Shown here piece by piece: positions 1-10,678 of a stretch of DNA of 64,000 bases. The stretch comes from Pseudoalteromonas luteoviolacea S2607 (GTDB taxonomy: Bacteria; Pseudomonadota; Gammaproteobacteria; Enterobacterales; Alteromonadaceae), in the NCBI RefSeq assembly GCF_001625575.1, contig NZ_AUXV01000030.1:1-64000 (forward strand). The letters are read 5' to 3'. The number at the start of each line of letters is the position of its first letter. Position 1 is the stretch's first letter. Position numbers and translations under genes: made by a program. The notes beneath the pieces are model-generated. The model saw only the letters and a list, made by a program, of their open reading frames with translations. It searched no databases and was not told where the DNA came from.

Positions 1-264
1 CAGCCTTTGCTGTGCAAATGAAACAGGCAGCTGGTCACACTCTCTTGACACCACTTGGATTGTCGAAATCGCATTTTTATCGATAGACAGGCGATCAAGT
101 TGCTTTAAATATGTAATTAACTCGCTTTTATTGTTTTTTATTAGACTAGCGAGTGTATTATTAATCGCACCTTTAGGCGCTTTTGCTTTTAATTTAGACT
201 CTGCATCAAGGTATAAATCGATTTCATAACTTGATAGCTTGCTAATTATTTCTTGAACGTTCAC
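1..264 (-). CDS. NRPS, N-terminal fragment (TubC docking domain and start of C domain), continues off the left edge
   Basis: This is the next NRPS of the assembly line; only its first 88 codons are visible. It starts at GTG (264-262), one base after the TAA of the upstream NRPS, with GAGG about 12 bases before it, so translation is probably coupled. The first ~60 residues form a TubC-type N-terminal docking domain: an amphipathic start, an acidic/basic hairpin containing KAKAPKGAINN, then a helix. The fragment ends in the C1 motif of a condensation domain (LPVSFAQQRL). The docking domain should receive the peptide from the carrier protein ending the upstream NRPS. The residue it adds and whether it ends in a thioesterase lie outside the window. 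The identity as an elongating NRPS is firm; the extent is unknown. Confidence 0.9.
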   Translation of the reverse strand, partial: MNVQEIISKLSSYEIDLYLDAESKLKAKAPKGAINNTLASLIKNNKSELITYLKQLDRLSIDKNAISTIQVVSRECDQLPVSFAQQRL

Positions 265-265
265 T

Positions 266-3200
266 TTAGAATTCTACCTCTTCAAGCTCGGTATCTAACC
301 TTTCATTTAATCTCTCTTTGAGCTGTATTTGCGTTAAAATCGAATCACACAGGTGCGCCAACTCTTGGATATCTTTAACCTGATATATTCCCTGTACATC
401 CAATGTCAATTCGAGCGCCAACTCAATGCTGTTGAGCAATTTCAGGATCAGCAGAGAATGCCCCCCTAATTCGAAGAAGTTGGCTTTGATACTGATTGAC
501 TCAGGCGGCATGTTTAGTAATTCGGCCCAGATCTCCACCAAAGTATGTTCGATGTCGGTCATTGGTGCGACATACGCACTTTGTAACGCGACACTATTTG
601 GTGCTGGCAACATTTTTCTGTCAATTTTGCCATTCGGCGTAAGCGGCCACTGCTCAACCACGAGCATCACACTTGGTATCATGTATTCAGGTAATTGTCT
701 GCCCAGTAACGCTTTTAATGCTGTAACATACTCCGCTTTATCACGTTCAGAAACGGGAGCGGCAGACTTCACATAGCCCACTAACTGCAAGCTACCCGCC
801 ACTTCTTTAGCCATTACCAGCGCTGATTCTACTGGTTCAAGTAATGAAAGCTGCGTTTCAACCTCACCTACCTCAATTCTAAAACCTCGGATCTTAACCT
901 GATCATCCGCACGTCCTAAAAACTCTAAGTCACCCGCTTTTGAATACCTTACGAGATCACCGGTCTTATACAAGCGCTTTGCACTATTCACAGCTTGCTC
1001 ATCAAAAAATGGGTTGTCGATAAAACGTTCTTTCGTTAATTCTGGGCGATTTAAATACCCTCGTGTTAAGCCATCCCCACCTAAATACAATTCTCCGACT
1101 GCGCCGTAAGGCACGAGATTTTGCTCACCATCGAGTATCAAACCAATACTATTTGTAATGACTTGGCCAATATGCGGCGCACTATTTAAAGGACTGTGGA
1201 AACGCGCACTGGTCGAATATGTGGTGTCTTCAGAAGGGCCGTATAAATTACACACAGATATACCCGGATACGCGGCCAAGAGTTTATTCACTAAATTGGT
1301 TTTTAATGCTTCACCGGCAAGGTTTATCACCTTGAGGTGCGGTTTAGCCCCCCCCTGAGTGAGTAGTGTATCCATGGCAGACGGTACAGTGTTTATCAGT
1401 GTGATGTCATCGGTGTGACGACACGAGGCAAGATCAAGTACATTTTTAACTACCCTGAGCTTAGTGCCTGCACTTAAAGGCAAGAATAATTCATAAATGG
1501 ATAAATCAAAGTTCAGTGAGGTCGATGCCAATACGACTTCACGCTCTGCTTGAGTATATTCTGTGAGGCCCCAATTGAGCATGGCAACCGTATTCGCATG
1601 TTCAACTTGAACCCCTTTTGGTAAACCAGTAGACCCTGATGTATAAATGACATAGGCAAGATCCGATGGCTTTAACCCAACTTCCGTAACACTTGGATTC
1701 TCCTTCCCATAATCAGCACAAAGATGCTGTTCACTGTCAGCAAGTCCATCTAGCGCCACTATCGCGCCATCAAAATCAGTCAAGATATCCTGTACAAAGC
1801 GTTGGCTCAAGATCACTGTTAATGACGCATCCTCAATCATGTGGCTCAAGCGGTCACGTGGGTAATTTGGATCCAATGGTACATAAGCTCCTCCTGCTTT
1901 TAGTACCCCTAAAATACCAATGACCATATCTATCGAGCGCCCCACACACACACCAACCAAAGAACCTGGCGCAATGTGATGCACGGCCCTTAAATAATGA
2001 GCCAGCTGATTTGCCTTGTCATTCAGCTGTCGATATGTCAGTGAGTCACCTTCGAACAATACGGCCACTTCGTTAGGGTGCTTTACTACTTGAGCTTCAA
2101 ATAAGCCATGAATGCACTGATCTTTTGGATAATCCGCAGCGGTATCATTCAGGTCATACAGCAAGTGGTGTACTTCTTGTGCCGATAACAGGGGTAGCGC
2201 CTGAGGCATCTGTGTAAACTGAGCTTCACTCACCGCTTCCAACAAACGACACAGGTGGTCATTTAATTGTGCAACATGCGCCTCACTGAATAAACTTACA
2301 TCATAAGTCCATTGTAAATCGACCCCGTCTTCATTGAAGTCTGCACTGATTTGCAGATCAAACTTGGCTTGGATAAGGTCTGATTGATATCTTTCAATAC
2401 TGACCTCAGGCAGCGTAAACGCAGCAGTATTAGTACCTTCTCGGAGTCCGTAATCTGTATTTGTCGTCAACATAATTTGAAATAGCGGACTATGTGCGGT
2501 ACTTCTGGATATTTTTAATCGTTCGACCAATTGCTCAAAAGGTACATCTTGGTTTGACTGTGCGTCTAAATTGACTTGACGAACATGAGCGAAGTAATCT
2601 GCCAATGAAGCATGCTGAGTATTCGTTCTTAGTACTAGAGTATTCACAAAAAAACCAATGAGTGGCTCAAGTGCGCTCTGTAGTCGATTCGCAACAGGCG
2701 TGCCAACCACAATGTCGGTGTTGTTACTGTGTCTTGAGAGCAACAATGACAGAACGCCATGCAAAAACATAAACGGCGTTAGCTGATGTTGCCGTGCCAC
2801 AGTGAGCAATTTTTTGGCGGTGGTGGAAGAGACATGTCCAGAGATCACCGCACCGCGGTGCTGCTTTACCGCTGGGCGCACATAATCAAGCGGTAAGCCG
2901 TGTAATACCGGTAATTCAGCTAGCTGCTGTTCCCAGTAACTCAGTTGTGACTCAAGCACATCCCCAACCAAATAATCACGCTGCCAGCGTGCATAATCCG
3001 CATACTGAACGGCTAATTCAGGTAAAGGATCTGACTCACCATGACTGTAGGCTTCATACAAAGTGACAAACTCATTACACAATACCTCTAAGGACCAGCC
3101 ATCGGATGCAATGTGGTGCATGTTCATTATCATTACGCCGCTGCGCTGCCCAGTTTTAACAAAACTGCCTCTTAACATCACATCTTCAGCTAGGTTAAAT

Positions 3201-6200
3201 GACGTTGATAGCTCCCTCTCAACCAAGGTTTTAACTTGCGTTTGTAGCATCTCACCCGTGAGATGTGTTAAATCCGTTACCTGAATATCAAAGTCACACT
3301 CAGACAGATCACGAATATGTTGTAATGTTATTCCTTTTTCAGTGACATATACCGTTCTCAGCACTTCATGACGGGCCAAAATGGTATTGATGGCGGCTTT
3401 AACCGTATCTATGTTAAGTGTGCCTTTCACCTTAAACACCATAGGCATATTATATTCAGGTGATTGCCCTTGCAGATTATCAATGAACCACAGTCTTTGT
3501 TGTGCAAAAGAAACTGGGAGCATATTAGTCTCTCGCGGAATTGCCAACAACGGGGGTCGCACAATGGCATTTGAACTTTGGTCAATGTGATGCGCCAAGG
3601 CTTGAAGCGACGCAGTTTCAAAAATGCTTTGAACCGACACTTCTACTTCAAATTGTGTACGAATATCAGATACCAAGCGAATGGACAACAGAGAATGCCC
3701 GCCTAAATCAAAGAAGTTGGCATCAATGCTAATGCGCTTAGCGTCAAGATGTAGCAATTGCGCCCAAATATTAGCCAGCCCCTGTTCGGTACGTGTAGTC
3801 GGTAGTATAACTTGCCCTTGAAGTGCACTACCATCCGGATCCGGCAGCGCCTTTCTGTCGATTTTGCCATTTGCGGTTAAAGGCCAAGTATTGATAACTA
3901 TTAAAAAACTCGGGACCATATGCTCCGGTAAATGCTGAGCCAATGCCTCTTTAAGATCTGCGATAAAATCACCTTCCTCAGAAGGCAACATCGAAGAGCT
4001 GGGTTTAACATAGCCCACCAACTGCTTACTGCCTGTCAAATCTTTCACTAAGATCTGTGCAGAATCAACGCCGTTAAGCAACGCCAATTGATGCTCTATC
4101 TCCCCCAACTCAATTCTAAAGCCGCGAATTTTAACCTGATCATCCGTTCGGCCTGCATACGCGAGATCCCCACTGGGTAAATAGCGCACTAAATCACCAG
4201 TGCGATATAGGCGCGTTGAACCGTTCGCTTGCCTCTCATCAAAAAATGGATTGTCAATAAAACGTTCTGCCGTTAATTCCGTGCGATTCAAATATCCCAA
4301 AGCGAGTCCGTTCCCCGCCACATAAGCTTCGCCAACACAACCGAATGGTACTAGGTTTTGGTTTTCATCTAAGATAAAGATAGCTTGATCAGCCAACGCT
4401 TTACCGATATGGATGTTTTCAAAGTTGGACTCATTGATTTCAGCATAGGTTACATGGACTGTCGTCTCGGTAATGCCATACATATTAATGAGTTTGGCTT
4501 GTCCTCTATAGGCATAATCTTGAAACCATTTACTCACATGCTGTGTTGATAAGGCCTCGCCACCAAACACTACATAGCGTAAGCTGTCAATGGCATCGTC
4601 TTTCTCTACCAACAGATTCACGAGGTTTCTAAACGCACTCGGAGTCTGATTTAACACGGTGAGGCCATGATTTTTCAATACTTCAATCAATTGATAGGTA
4701 TCAACGGTTTCTTCTTTAGTTAAAATGATGACTTTACCGCCGTAAAATAGTGCGCCCCACAGCTCCCAGACACTAAAATCAAAAGACACGGAATGGAATA
4801 AGCACCAACAGTCGTTAGACGTGAATGAGAACCCCTGCTCTGTGGCTTTGAATAATCGATTCACATTGTGATGGGACTGCAATACCCCCTTGGGTTGACC
4901 TGTAGATCCCGAGGTGTAAATTACATAAGCCAAATTCGACGCACTCAGCCCAGATTGTGCTTTGCAAAGGTTATGGGTGGGATAGTCTTGGCAGATATAA
5001 TGCTCACTATTTGCCAAGCCATCTAGTGTAACGATGCCGCCCTCGAAATCCGTAAATGTATGCTGTACATGTGACAGGCTCAATACCACCTTTAAATCTG
5101 CATCTTTGCGCATATAATCCAAGCGCTCAGAAGGATAGGTCGGATCCAGTGGGACATACGCGCCGCCAGCCTTTAGTATTCCTAAAATGCCAATCACCAT
5201 TTCAAGTGAACGTTCAACGCATAGTCCTATCAGAGTATCTGGGGTAATGGCATACGTCTCTTTTAAGTAGTGCGCTAATTGATTGGCTCTGTCATTCAAT
5301 TGTTGATACGTCAATGGCGTCTCTTCGAACACCACAGCAATATTATCAGGGTACATAGCCGCTTGCTGCTCAAACAGTTCATGGACACAGTGTTCCTTTT
5401 CATACGCCAGTTCAATGTCGTTCAAGTCATAAATCAAATGTTGCGTTTCGACACTGGACAACAAGGGGAGTGAATGCGGCGATTGAGCAGGATCTGCCAA
5501 ACTCATGCCTTCAAGCAAGCGGCATAAGTGCGTATTCAGTTGTTCAATGTGGGTTTGATTAAATAGGCTCACATCATAATTCCAATGAAGCCCCACTCCC
5601 TGTTCACTGATATGCAAATCAATGGATAAATCAAACTTAGATTGAATCAGATCGCTTTGATACGGGAGAATTTCCACATTCGGCAACTGAAATGGTATCG
5701 CTTGTGCATCTTTATCGTTGCCATTACTCCCCTGAGAGGTCAGCATAATCTGAAACAATGGGCTGTGCGCGTTGCTTCTTGGCACCTTTAAGCGCTCTAC
5801 CAGCTGTTCAAATGGTACATTCTGATTTGCTTGTGCATCTAAATTCACCTGTCTGATATGAGCAAAATAATCTGACAGCGTGTTGTGCTGAGTATCAACT
5901 CTGAGCACCAAAGTATTGACGAAAAAACCGATCAGTGGTTCTAGCTCGGGCTGTAAGCGGTTTGCCACTGGTGTACCTACCACCACATCGCGGCTGTTGC
6001 TATGCCTGGATAGTAACAGTGATAGCGCACTATGCAGTAGCATAAAGGGGGTCAACTGATGCTGCTTTGCAAGAGTGAGTAACCGCTGTGCAATCATACC
6101 GGATAACTGCCCTGTCACTACTGCCCCTTGATGTTGTTTGACATCTGGACGCATGTGATCGAGTGGTAGGCCATGTAATGCAGGTAAGTCAGCCAAATGC

Positions 6201-7030
6201 TGTTGCCAGTAATCGAGCTGTGACTCAAGCGTCTCATCGGTCAAATGCGTTCGCTGCCAATGCGCAAAATCAGCATATTGAATGTCCAGTGGTGAGAGAG
6301 GGTTCGGTGTTTGCTGACTGTATGCATTGTAGAGCGTAAAAAACTCTTTTGTCAGCACCCCCAAAGACCAGCCATCTGACGCAATGTGATGCATATTAAA
6401 TATCATCACACCTTGGTTATCACGCTGCTTAATATAGCTCACACGTAACATTAAATCTTCTGCGAGGTTAAATGGAGTCGTAATGTCGCGACGCACCAAC
6501 TCATGTACGTGAGCAGCTAACGTCTCACCCGTGAGATGTGATAAATCGGTGAGTTGAATATCAAAATCGCAATCGGACAGCGTTCTAATACATTGCGAGG
6601 TTTCACCTTGCTCGCTAATATACACCGTTCTGAGCACCTCGTGGCGTTCGATAATCGTGTTAAATACCGCTTTGACAGTGCTGAGATCTAATTCGCCATT
6701 GACTTCAAAAGCCATCGGCATATTGTACTCTGGTGTTCTTTCTTGCAAATTATCGATAAACCACAACCTTTCCTGAGAGTAACTTAATGGCAGTAATGTC
6801 CTCTCTGCTGCACAAGGTGCTGTCCTTTGCCCTCGTGTGATGGGCGGGAGTGCATGTGATGCAGATACGTCTTGTAAAAATGCAATGATGTCAGCTTTGT
6901 GGTTAACCAGTTGGGTACGAATGTCCGCAGTAACCGCCCCTTTTGGGGCTTTGATATTCAGTTGCCCATGACTCTGTGACAGTTCGATCCCACGTGCATG
7001 CAAATCATTAATCAAAGCGTATATGGTCAT
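266..7030 (-). CDS. Two-module NRPS (TubC-C-A-PCP-C-A-PCP), predicted Thr then Ala/Gly
   Basis: A 2254-residue elongating synthetase. Residues 1-54 are a TubC-type docking domain. C1 runs ~80-510 (HHIASDG at 214-220) and A1 ~545-1065 (TSGSTGQPKG at 706-715). The PCP serine is 1113 in LGGHS. C2 is ~1170-1600, A2 ~1630-2130, and the second PCP serine 2192. A short acidic tail ending LEEVEF is a probable C-terminal docking element. The ten-residue code I read for A1 is DFWNVGMVHK, essentially the classic threonine code. For A2 I read DLYNNALTYK, one residue from an alanine code and so Ala or possibly Gly. There is no epimerase or thioesterase. The ATG overlaps the TGA of the preceding NRPS (ATGA), and the following NRPS starts one base after its stop. 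The specificity calls are hand-read and provisional; the architecture is clear. Confidence 0.95.
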   Translation of the reverse strand: MTIYALINDLHARGIELSQSHGQLNIKAPKGAVTADIRTQLVNHKADIIAFLQDVSASHALPPITRGQRTAPCAAERTLLPLSYSQERLWFIDNLQERTPEYNMPMAFEVNGELDLSTVKAVFNTIIERHEVLRTVYISEQGETSQCIRTLSDCDFDIQLTDLSHLTGETLAAHVHELVRRDITTPFNLAEDLMLRVSYIKQRDNQGVMIFNMHHIASDGWSLGVLTKEFFTLYNAYSQQTPNPLSPLDIQYADFAHWQRTHLTDETLESQLDYWQQHLADLPALHGLPLDHMRPDVKQHQGAVVTGQLSGMIAQRLLTLAKQHQLTPFMLLHSALSLLLSRHSNSRDVVVGTPVANRLQPELEPLIGFFVNTLVLRVDTQHNTLSDYFAHIRQVNLDAQANQNVPFEQLVERLKVPRSNAHSPLFQIMLTSQGSNGNDKDAQAIPFQLPNVEILPYQSDLIQSKFDLSIDLHISEQGVGLHWNYDVSLFNQTHIEQLNTHLCRLLEGMSLADPAQSPHSLPLLSSVETQHLIYDLNDIELAYEKEHCVHELFEQQAAMYPDNIAVVFEETPLTYQQLNDRANQLAHYLKETYAITPDTLIGLCVERSLEMVIGILGILKAGGAYVPLDPTYPSERLDYMRKDADLKVVLSLSHVQHTFTDFEGGIVTLDGLANSEHYICQDYPTHNLCKAQSGLSASNLAYVIYTSGSTGQPKGVLQSHHNVNRLFKATEQGFSFTSNDCWCLFHSVSFDFSVWELWGALFYGGKVIILTKEETVDTYQLIEVLKNHGLTVLNQTPSAFRNLVNLLVEKDDAIDSLRYVVFGGEALSTQHVSKWFQDYAYRGQAKLINMYGITETTVHVTYAEINESNFENIHIGKALADQAIFILDENQNLVPFGCVGEAYVAGNGLALGYLNRTELTAERFIDNPFFDERQANGSTRLYRTGDLVRYLPSGDLAYAGRTDDQVKIRGFRIELGEIEHQLALLNGVDSAQILVKDLTGSKQLVGYVKPSSSMLPSEEGDFIADLKEALAQHLPEHMVPSFLIVINTWPLTANGKIDRKALPDPDGSALQGQVILPTTRTEQGLANIWAQLLHLDAKRISIDANFFDLGGHSLLSIRLVSDIRTQFEVEVSVQSIFETASLQALAHHIDQSSNAIVRPPLLAIPRETNMLPVSFAQQRLWFIDNLQGQSPEYNMPMVFKVKGTLNIDTVKAAINTILARHEVLRTVYVTEKGITLQHIRDLSECDFDIQVTDLTHLTGEMLQTQVKTLVERELSTSFNLAEDVMLRGSFVKTGQRSGVMIMNMHHIASDGWSLEVLCNEFVTLYEAYSHGESDPLPELAVQYADYARWQRDYLVGDVLESQLSYWEQQLAELPVLHGLPLDYVRPAVKQHRGAVISGHVSSTTAKKLLTVARQHQLTPFMFLHGVLSLLLSRHSNNTDIVVGTPVANRLQSALEPLIGFFVNTLVLRTNTQHASLADYFAHVRQVNLDAQSNQDVPFEQLVERLKISRSTAHSPLFQIMLTTNTDYGLREGTNTAAFTLPEVSIERYQSDLIQAKFDLQISADFNEDGVDLQWTYDVSLFSEAHVAQLNDHLCRLLEAVSEAQFTQMPQALPLLSAQEVHHLLYDLNDTAADYPKDQCIHGLFEAQVVKHPNEVAVLFEGDSLTYRQLNDKANQLAHYLRAVHHIAPGSLVGVCVGRSIDMVIGILGVLKAGGAYVPLDPNYPRDRLSHMIEDASLTVILSQRFVQDILTDFDGAIVALDGLADSEQHLCADYGKENPSVTEVGLKPSDLAYVIYTSGSTGLPKGVQVEHANTVAMLNWGLTEYTQAEREVVLASTSLNFDLSIYELFLPLSAGTKLRVVKNVLDLASCRHTDDITLINTVPSAMDTLLTQGGAKPHLKVINLAGEALKTNLVNKLLAAYPGISVCNLYGPSEDTTYSTSARFHSPLNSAPHIGQVITNSIGLILDGEQNLVPYGAVGELYLGGDGLTRGYLNRPELTKERFIDNPFFDEQAVNSAKRLYKTGDLVRYSKAGDLEFLGRADDQVKIRGFRIEVGEVETQLSLLEPVESALVMAKEVAGSLQLVGYVKSAAPVSERDKAEYVTALKALLGRQLPEYMIPSVMLVVEQWPLTPNGKIDRKMLPAPNSVALQSAYVAPMTDIEHTLVEIWAELLNMPPESISIKANFFELGGHSLLILKLLNSIELALELTLDVQGIYQVKDIQELAHLCDSILTQIQLKERLNERLDTELEEVEF

Positions 7031-10000
7031 AGTGACATCTCCTCAAACTCTACTTCATTAAGCACATCACTCACTGCTGGCTTTTCGCTTTGAGTCCGAA
7101 TTGCCTGGCAAACCTCAGCCACGTCCACTAAGGTGGTTGCACTGAATAGTGCCTTTAACGGTACTTTGACGTTTAACGAGTCACTGATCTTGGAGATAAC
7201 TTGAGTAGACAACAAAGAGTGTCCACCTAGCTCAAAAAAGTTATCGTTGATCCCTATTTTTTCCGGCTCCAACCCTAAGACTTCAGCCCAAACCACCGTC
7301 AGTTGCTCTTCAACTTCATTGCGCGGGCCAATATAGACTTGGTTTGACGTTAGACTAACACGCCGCTCCTCCAGCGCTCGACGATTAACTTTACCGTTTG
7401 GCATCAACGGAATGGCTTCAAGGCTTACAAAAGCCGCTGGCAGCATATAATCCGGTAAGGTCGTCTGAATATGCCTCTTTAACGCAGCGCTGCTCGGTTC
7501 TTTTAAATGTCCATCTTGGTCTTCTTTTGCGACGTAGTAGGCAATCAACTGCTGCTCACTTCCTTCACCTTGGGCTACAACAATGCTTTCAGTGACTTCT
7601 GAGTGTTCATTCAATCGCGCCTCAATTTCCCCGATTTCAATTCGAAACCCCCTGATCTTAACTTGTGTATCAATTCGCCCGAGGTATTCAATGTTACCAT
7701 CAGGCATCCAACGCACTAGATCGCCCGTTTTATACATGCGCTGCTCTGGTTGAAATGGGTTAGGCACGAACTTTTCCAGGGTTAGTTCAGCCCTATTGAG
7801 GTAACCTCGTGCTAAACCATGGCCTGCAATGTGTAATTCCCCAGGTATGCCCACTGGCACCAAGTTATCGTGTTGGTCGAGAACATACATTTGCGTATTG
7901 TCGATTGGGCAACCGATGGTCTGAGGAGCACCGGGGGCTCTTAGGGCAAATGTAGAATACGTCGTATCTTCAGACGGACCATATAAATCATATACTTTTT
8001 TAACGGCACTATTGGCGTATAGATTATCCACTAGAGTTGGCGTAAGCGGCTCACCAGCTAAGTTAATGGTGTGCACCGTGCTTGGTAATGCGTTTGACTT
8101 AATCAACTCCTCCGCCGCAGAAGGAACGGTATTGATTAGCGATACTGGATATTGGTGCACATCCTCTATCAACGCCAAAATATTCGACACCAGCACAACT
8201 TTCCCACCACTTGCAAGCGTTAGGAAAATTTCAAACACAGATAGGTCAAAACTGATAGATGTCGACGCCAAAACCGCACTCAACTCCTCGGCACTGTATA
8301 CTCGTTGCGCCCAATTTATCAGCGCAACGGTACTAAAGTGCTCTATGGCAACCCCTTTTGCTTTGCCTGTTGACCCCGATGTGTAAATGACGTAAGCCAA
8401 GTCTTTAGACGTCGCCGCTTTCGCTAATTTCACATGACTGGCCTGCAGTGCAGCAACAAAGTCGCTAATTTCTGGCCACTGTTTATCTATGCTCACCACT
8501 TGGGTGCTTTGTGCGGTAAAACCTCGCAGTTTGCTAACTAACTTTTCTTCACTGAGTAATATTTTGGCTTGGCTATCTTGGAGCATATGCGCCAACCTTT
8601 CTTGAGGGTAATCGGGGTCCATAGGCACATATGCACCGCCAGCAAGGAGTATCCCCATCATCCCAACGATCATGTCTAACGACCGCCCCATGCACAGACC
8701 AACCAAGCTATCTTGCTGCACACCCAACGATTGAAGGTAGATAGCCAGCGTATGACTACGGTCATAAAGCGCTTGATAGCTCAATGCCTTCCCCTCGAAT
8801 ACCACTGCGGTTTTCTCTGGGTGTCTGGCAACCTGGGCAGCAAAAAGCTCGTGAATACATTTGTCCTTAGCGTGAACGGTGTGCGTATTGTTAAAGTCAG
8901 TGAGCAGCTGCTCCTGCTCTGCACTTTCCATAAGCTCCAATTCATTCAGCGCTGTTGCAGGTTTATTTATAACCGTCTGACACAGGGTTACAAAATGTTT
9001 GGACAACCGCACAATCGTCTGCGCTGAAAACAAGGTATCTCGATATTCTATGGATCCGCCTAAGCCTTCTTCCCCTTCATTAAACTCAAGAGTAATATCA
9101 AACTTGCTGATATCCGCTTCAATAGGGTACGCTTCCATCCCTTCGCTCAGGGGGATATTAGGGGTATTCTGCAACACAAACATCACCTGAAATAGTGGGC
9201 TAACCGACGCATTTCTTTGCGGTTGGACCATATCTACAATTTTCTCAAAAGGCGTGTCTTGATGCTCAAACGCCTCCAAACACGTTTGCTTCACCTGTGC
9301 TAACAACGCAGTAAAAGGTTGTGCTCCCTCAAGTTTATCTCTGAGTACCAAGGTATTTATAAATAGACCAATTAAGCTTTCAGTGCCTTCATAATGGCGA
9401 TTGGCAACGGGCGTGCCAATACATATATCCTCTTGATGGCTATAGCGATAAAGCAGGACTTTAAAAATAGCCAACAAGAGCATGTACAAAGTACACCCCT
9501 GTTTGTCAGCAAACGATTTTAACTGTTGAGTGAGTACCTTATCTATCGAGAAACACTCTCTGCGACCTGAAACGCTTTGATTGTTCACTCTGGGGAAATC
9601 CGTCGGCAGATTTAAACTCTCCGGTACGCCAGCCAGCTTGTTTTTCCAGTAACTAAGCTGCTTTTGCAACATGCTTTGTTCATCGCCCGACGTTGCCTTA
9701 TCCTCCAGCCACTGTCTCTGCCAAACACTATAATCAAGATATTGGAAAGCCAATGGCGGTAAAATCGGTGTACGCCCTACCTGCAGAGCATCCATAATGC
9801 ATGCAAACTCTTTTACCAATACCCCCATCGACCAACCATCACTGATGATATGATGCATATTTAAAACAAGTACATGCTTGTGCGGTGACAACTCAAAAAT
9901 TTTTGCTTTAATTAGTGGGCCATGAGCTAGGTCAAAGGGAACTTTAGCAAGGGTTTGACATAAACTTTGCACATGTTGCCATCGCGCTTCTTCCGACGCA

Positions 10001-10512
10001 AACTCAGTGAGCGAGATGCTTTCTAGCTTAAACGGCATATGCGCTAAGACTTGCTGATGCGCTTTACCATCACGACTTGGGAAAATAGAGCGAAGGTTTT
10101 CATGACGATCAATAATCAGGTTAAAAGCTTGCTCGATGAGGCCGATGTTAAAAGGCTTGTCTGGCGCACTGCGGATCGTTACCGCGATGGGGATACTGTA
10201 GTTGGCACTCCCCGACTCCAATTGATCAATAAACCAAAGCCTTTCTTGGGAAAAACTCAAAGGAAAGTCAACCGAAACAGTTCCATCAGAGGCAGCTCTA
10301 GCGACAGGCGTAATCGGGGGCACATCGGTGTTTTGTTGATTTGCTAGCTGTGCCTGGAGGTGTGCAATAACCTGTGCCTTATTTGCCACAAGTTCGTCAC
10401 GGATCTCATTGTTCCAAGTGCCTTTAGGCGCTTTGAATTTAAGTTGCGAACCTTCCAACCATAGTTTGATGCCTAGCGTGTTTATTTTTTTTAGAAATGC
10501 CTCTGTCGCCAT
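7027..10512 (-). CDS. Single-module NRPS (TubC-C-A-PCP), predicted Ala
   Basis: An elongating module of 1161 residues. I start it at ATG 10512 (MATEAFLKK): this begins the TubC-type docking domain exactly and has AAGGA eight bases upstream, whereas the longer open frame from GTG 10587 adds 25 unrelated residues. The order is docking domain (1-~55), condensation domain with HHIISDG, adenylation domain with TSGSTGKAKG, and PCP with LGGHSLL, then an acidic tail NEVEFEEMSL that probably docks to the next synthetase. The A-domain code reads DLFNNALTYK, which I know as an alanine code. Its C domain is closer to the last C domain of the 5013-residue NRPS than to those of the two-module NRPS downstream, so this part of the line is mosaic. 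Its stop overlaps the next start by four bases. Confidence 0.94.
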   Translation of the reverse strand: MATEAFLKKINTLGIKLWLEGSQLKFKAPKGTWNNEIRDELVANKAQVIAHLQAQLANQQNTDVPPITPVARAASDGTVSVDFPLSFSQERLWFIDQLESGSANYSIPIAVTIRSAPDKPFNIGLIEQAFNLIIDRHENLRSIFPSRDGKAHQQVLAHMPFKLESISLTEFASEEARWQHVQSLCQTLAKVPFDLAHGPLIKAKIFELSPHKHVLVLNMHHIISDGWSMGVLVKEFACIMDALQVGRTPILPPLAFQYLDYSVWQRQWLEDKATSGDEQSMLQKQLSYWKNKLAGVPESLNLPTDFPRVNNQSVSGRRECFSIDKVLTQQLKSFADKQGCTLYMLLLAIFKVLLYRYSHQEDICIGTPVANRHYEGTESLIGLFINTLVLRDKLEGAQPFTALLAQVKQTCLEAFEHQDTPFEKIVDMVQPQRNASVSPLFQVMFVLQNTPNIPLSEGMEAYPIEADISKFDITLEFNEGEEGLGGSIEYRDTLFSAQTIVRLSKHFVTLCQTVINKPATALNELELMESAEQEQLLTDFNNTHTVHAKDKCIHELFAAQVARHPEKTAVVFEGKALSYQALYDRSHTLAIYLQSLGVQQDSLVGLCMGRSLDMIVGMMGILLAGGAYVPMDPDYPQERLAHMLQDSQAKILLSEEKLVSKLRGFTAQSTQVVSIDKQWPEISDFVAALQASHVKLAKAATSKDLAYVIYTSGSTGKAKGVAIEHFSTVALINWAQRVYSAEELSAVLASTSISFDLSVFEIFLTLASGGKVVLVSNILALIEDVHQYPVSLINTVPSAAEELIKSNALPSTVHTINLAGEPLTPTLVDNLYANSAVKKVYDLYGPSEDTTYSTFALRAPGAPQTIGCPIDNTQMYVLDQHDNLVPVGIPGELHIAGHGLARGYLNRAELTLEKFVPNPFQPEQRMYKTGDLVRWMPDGNIEYLGRIDTQVKIRGFRIEIGEIEARLNEHSEVTESIVVAQGEGSEQQLIAYYVAKEDQDGHLKEPSSAALKRHIQTTLPDYMLPAAFVSLEAIPLMPNGKVNRRALEERRVSLTSNQVYIGPRNEVEEQLTVVWAEVLGLEPEKIGINDNFFELGGHSLLSTQVISKISDSLNVKVPLKALFSATTLVDVAEVCQAIRTQSEKPAVSDVLNEVEFEEMSL

Positions 10513-10678
10513 AAGTCTAGTCCTTAAATTCCTACGTCTGATACTGCAGTTACGCCGTGATCCATGGTGTAGGGTGAGTGAAATCACGGTGTAGTTCTGT
10601 TTTAATTATTATTTTTCGATTTACACTGGTTTTGATGATTTCTTTTTCAAGACATTGATGACACTGGCAGTAAGTCTC

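Noticed and set aside
10513..10587. N-terminal extension of the single-module NRPS from GTG 10587
   Set aside because: The 25 added residues are unlike any docking domain; ATG 10512 has a ribosome site and begins the TubC-type domain.
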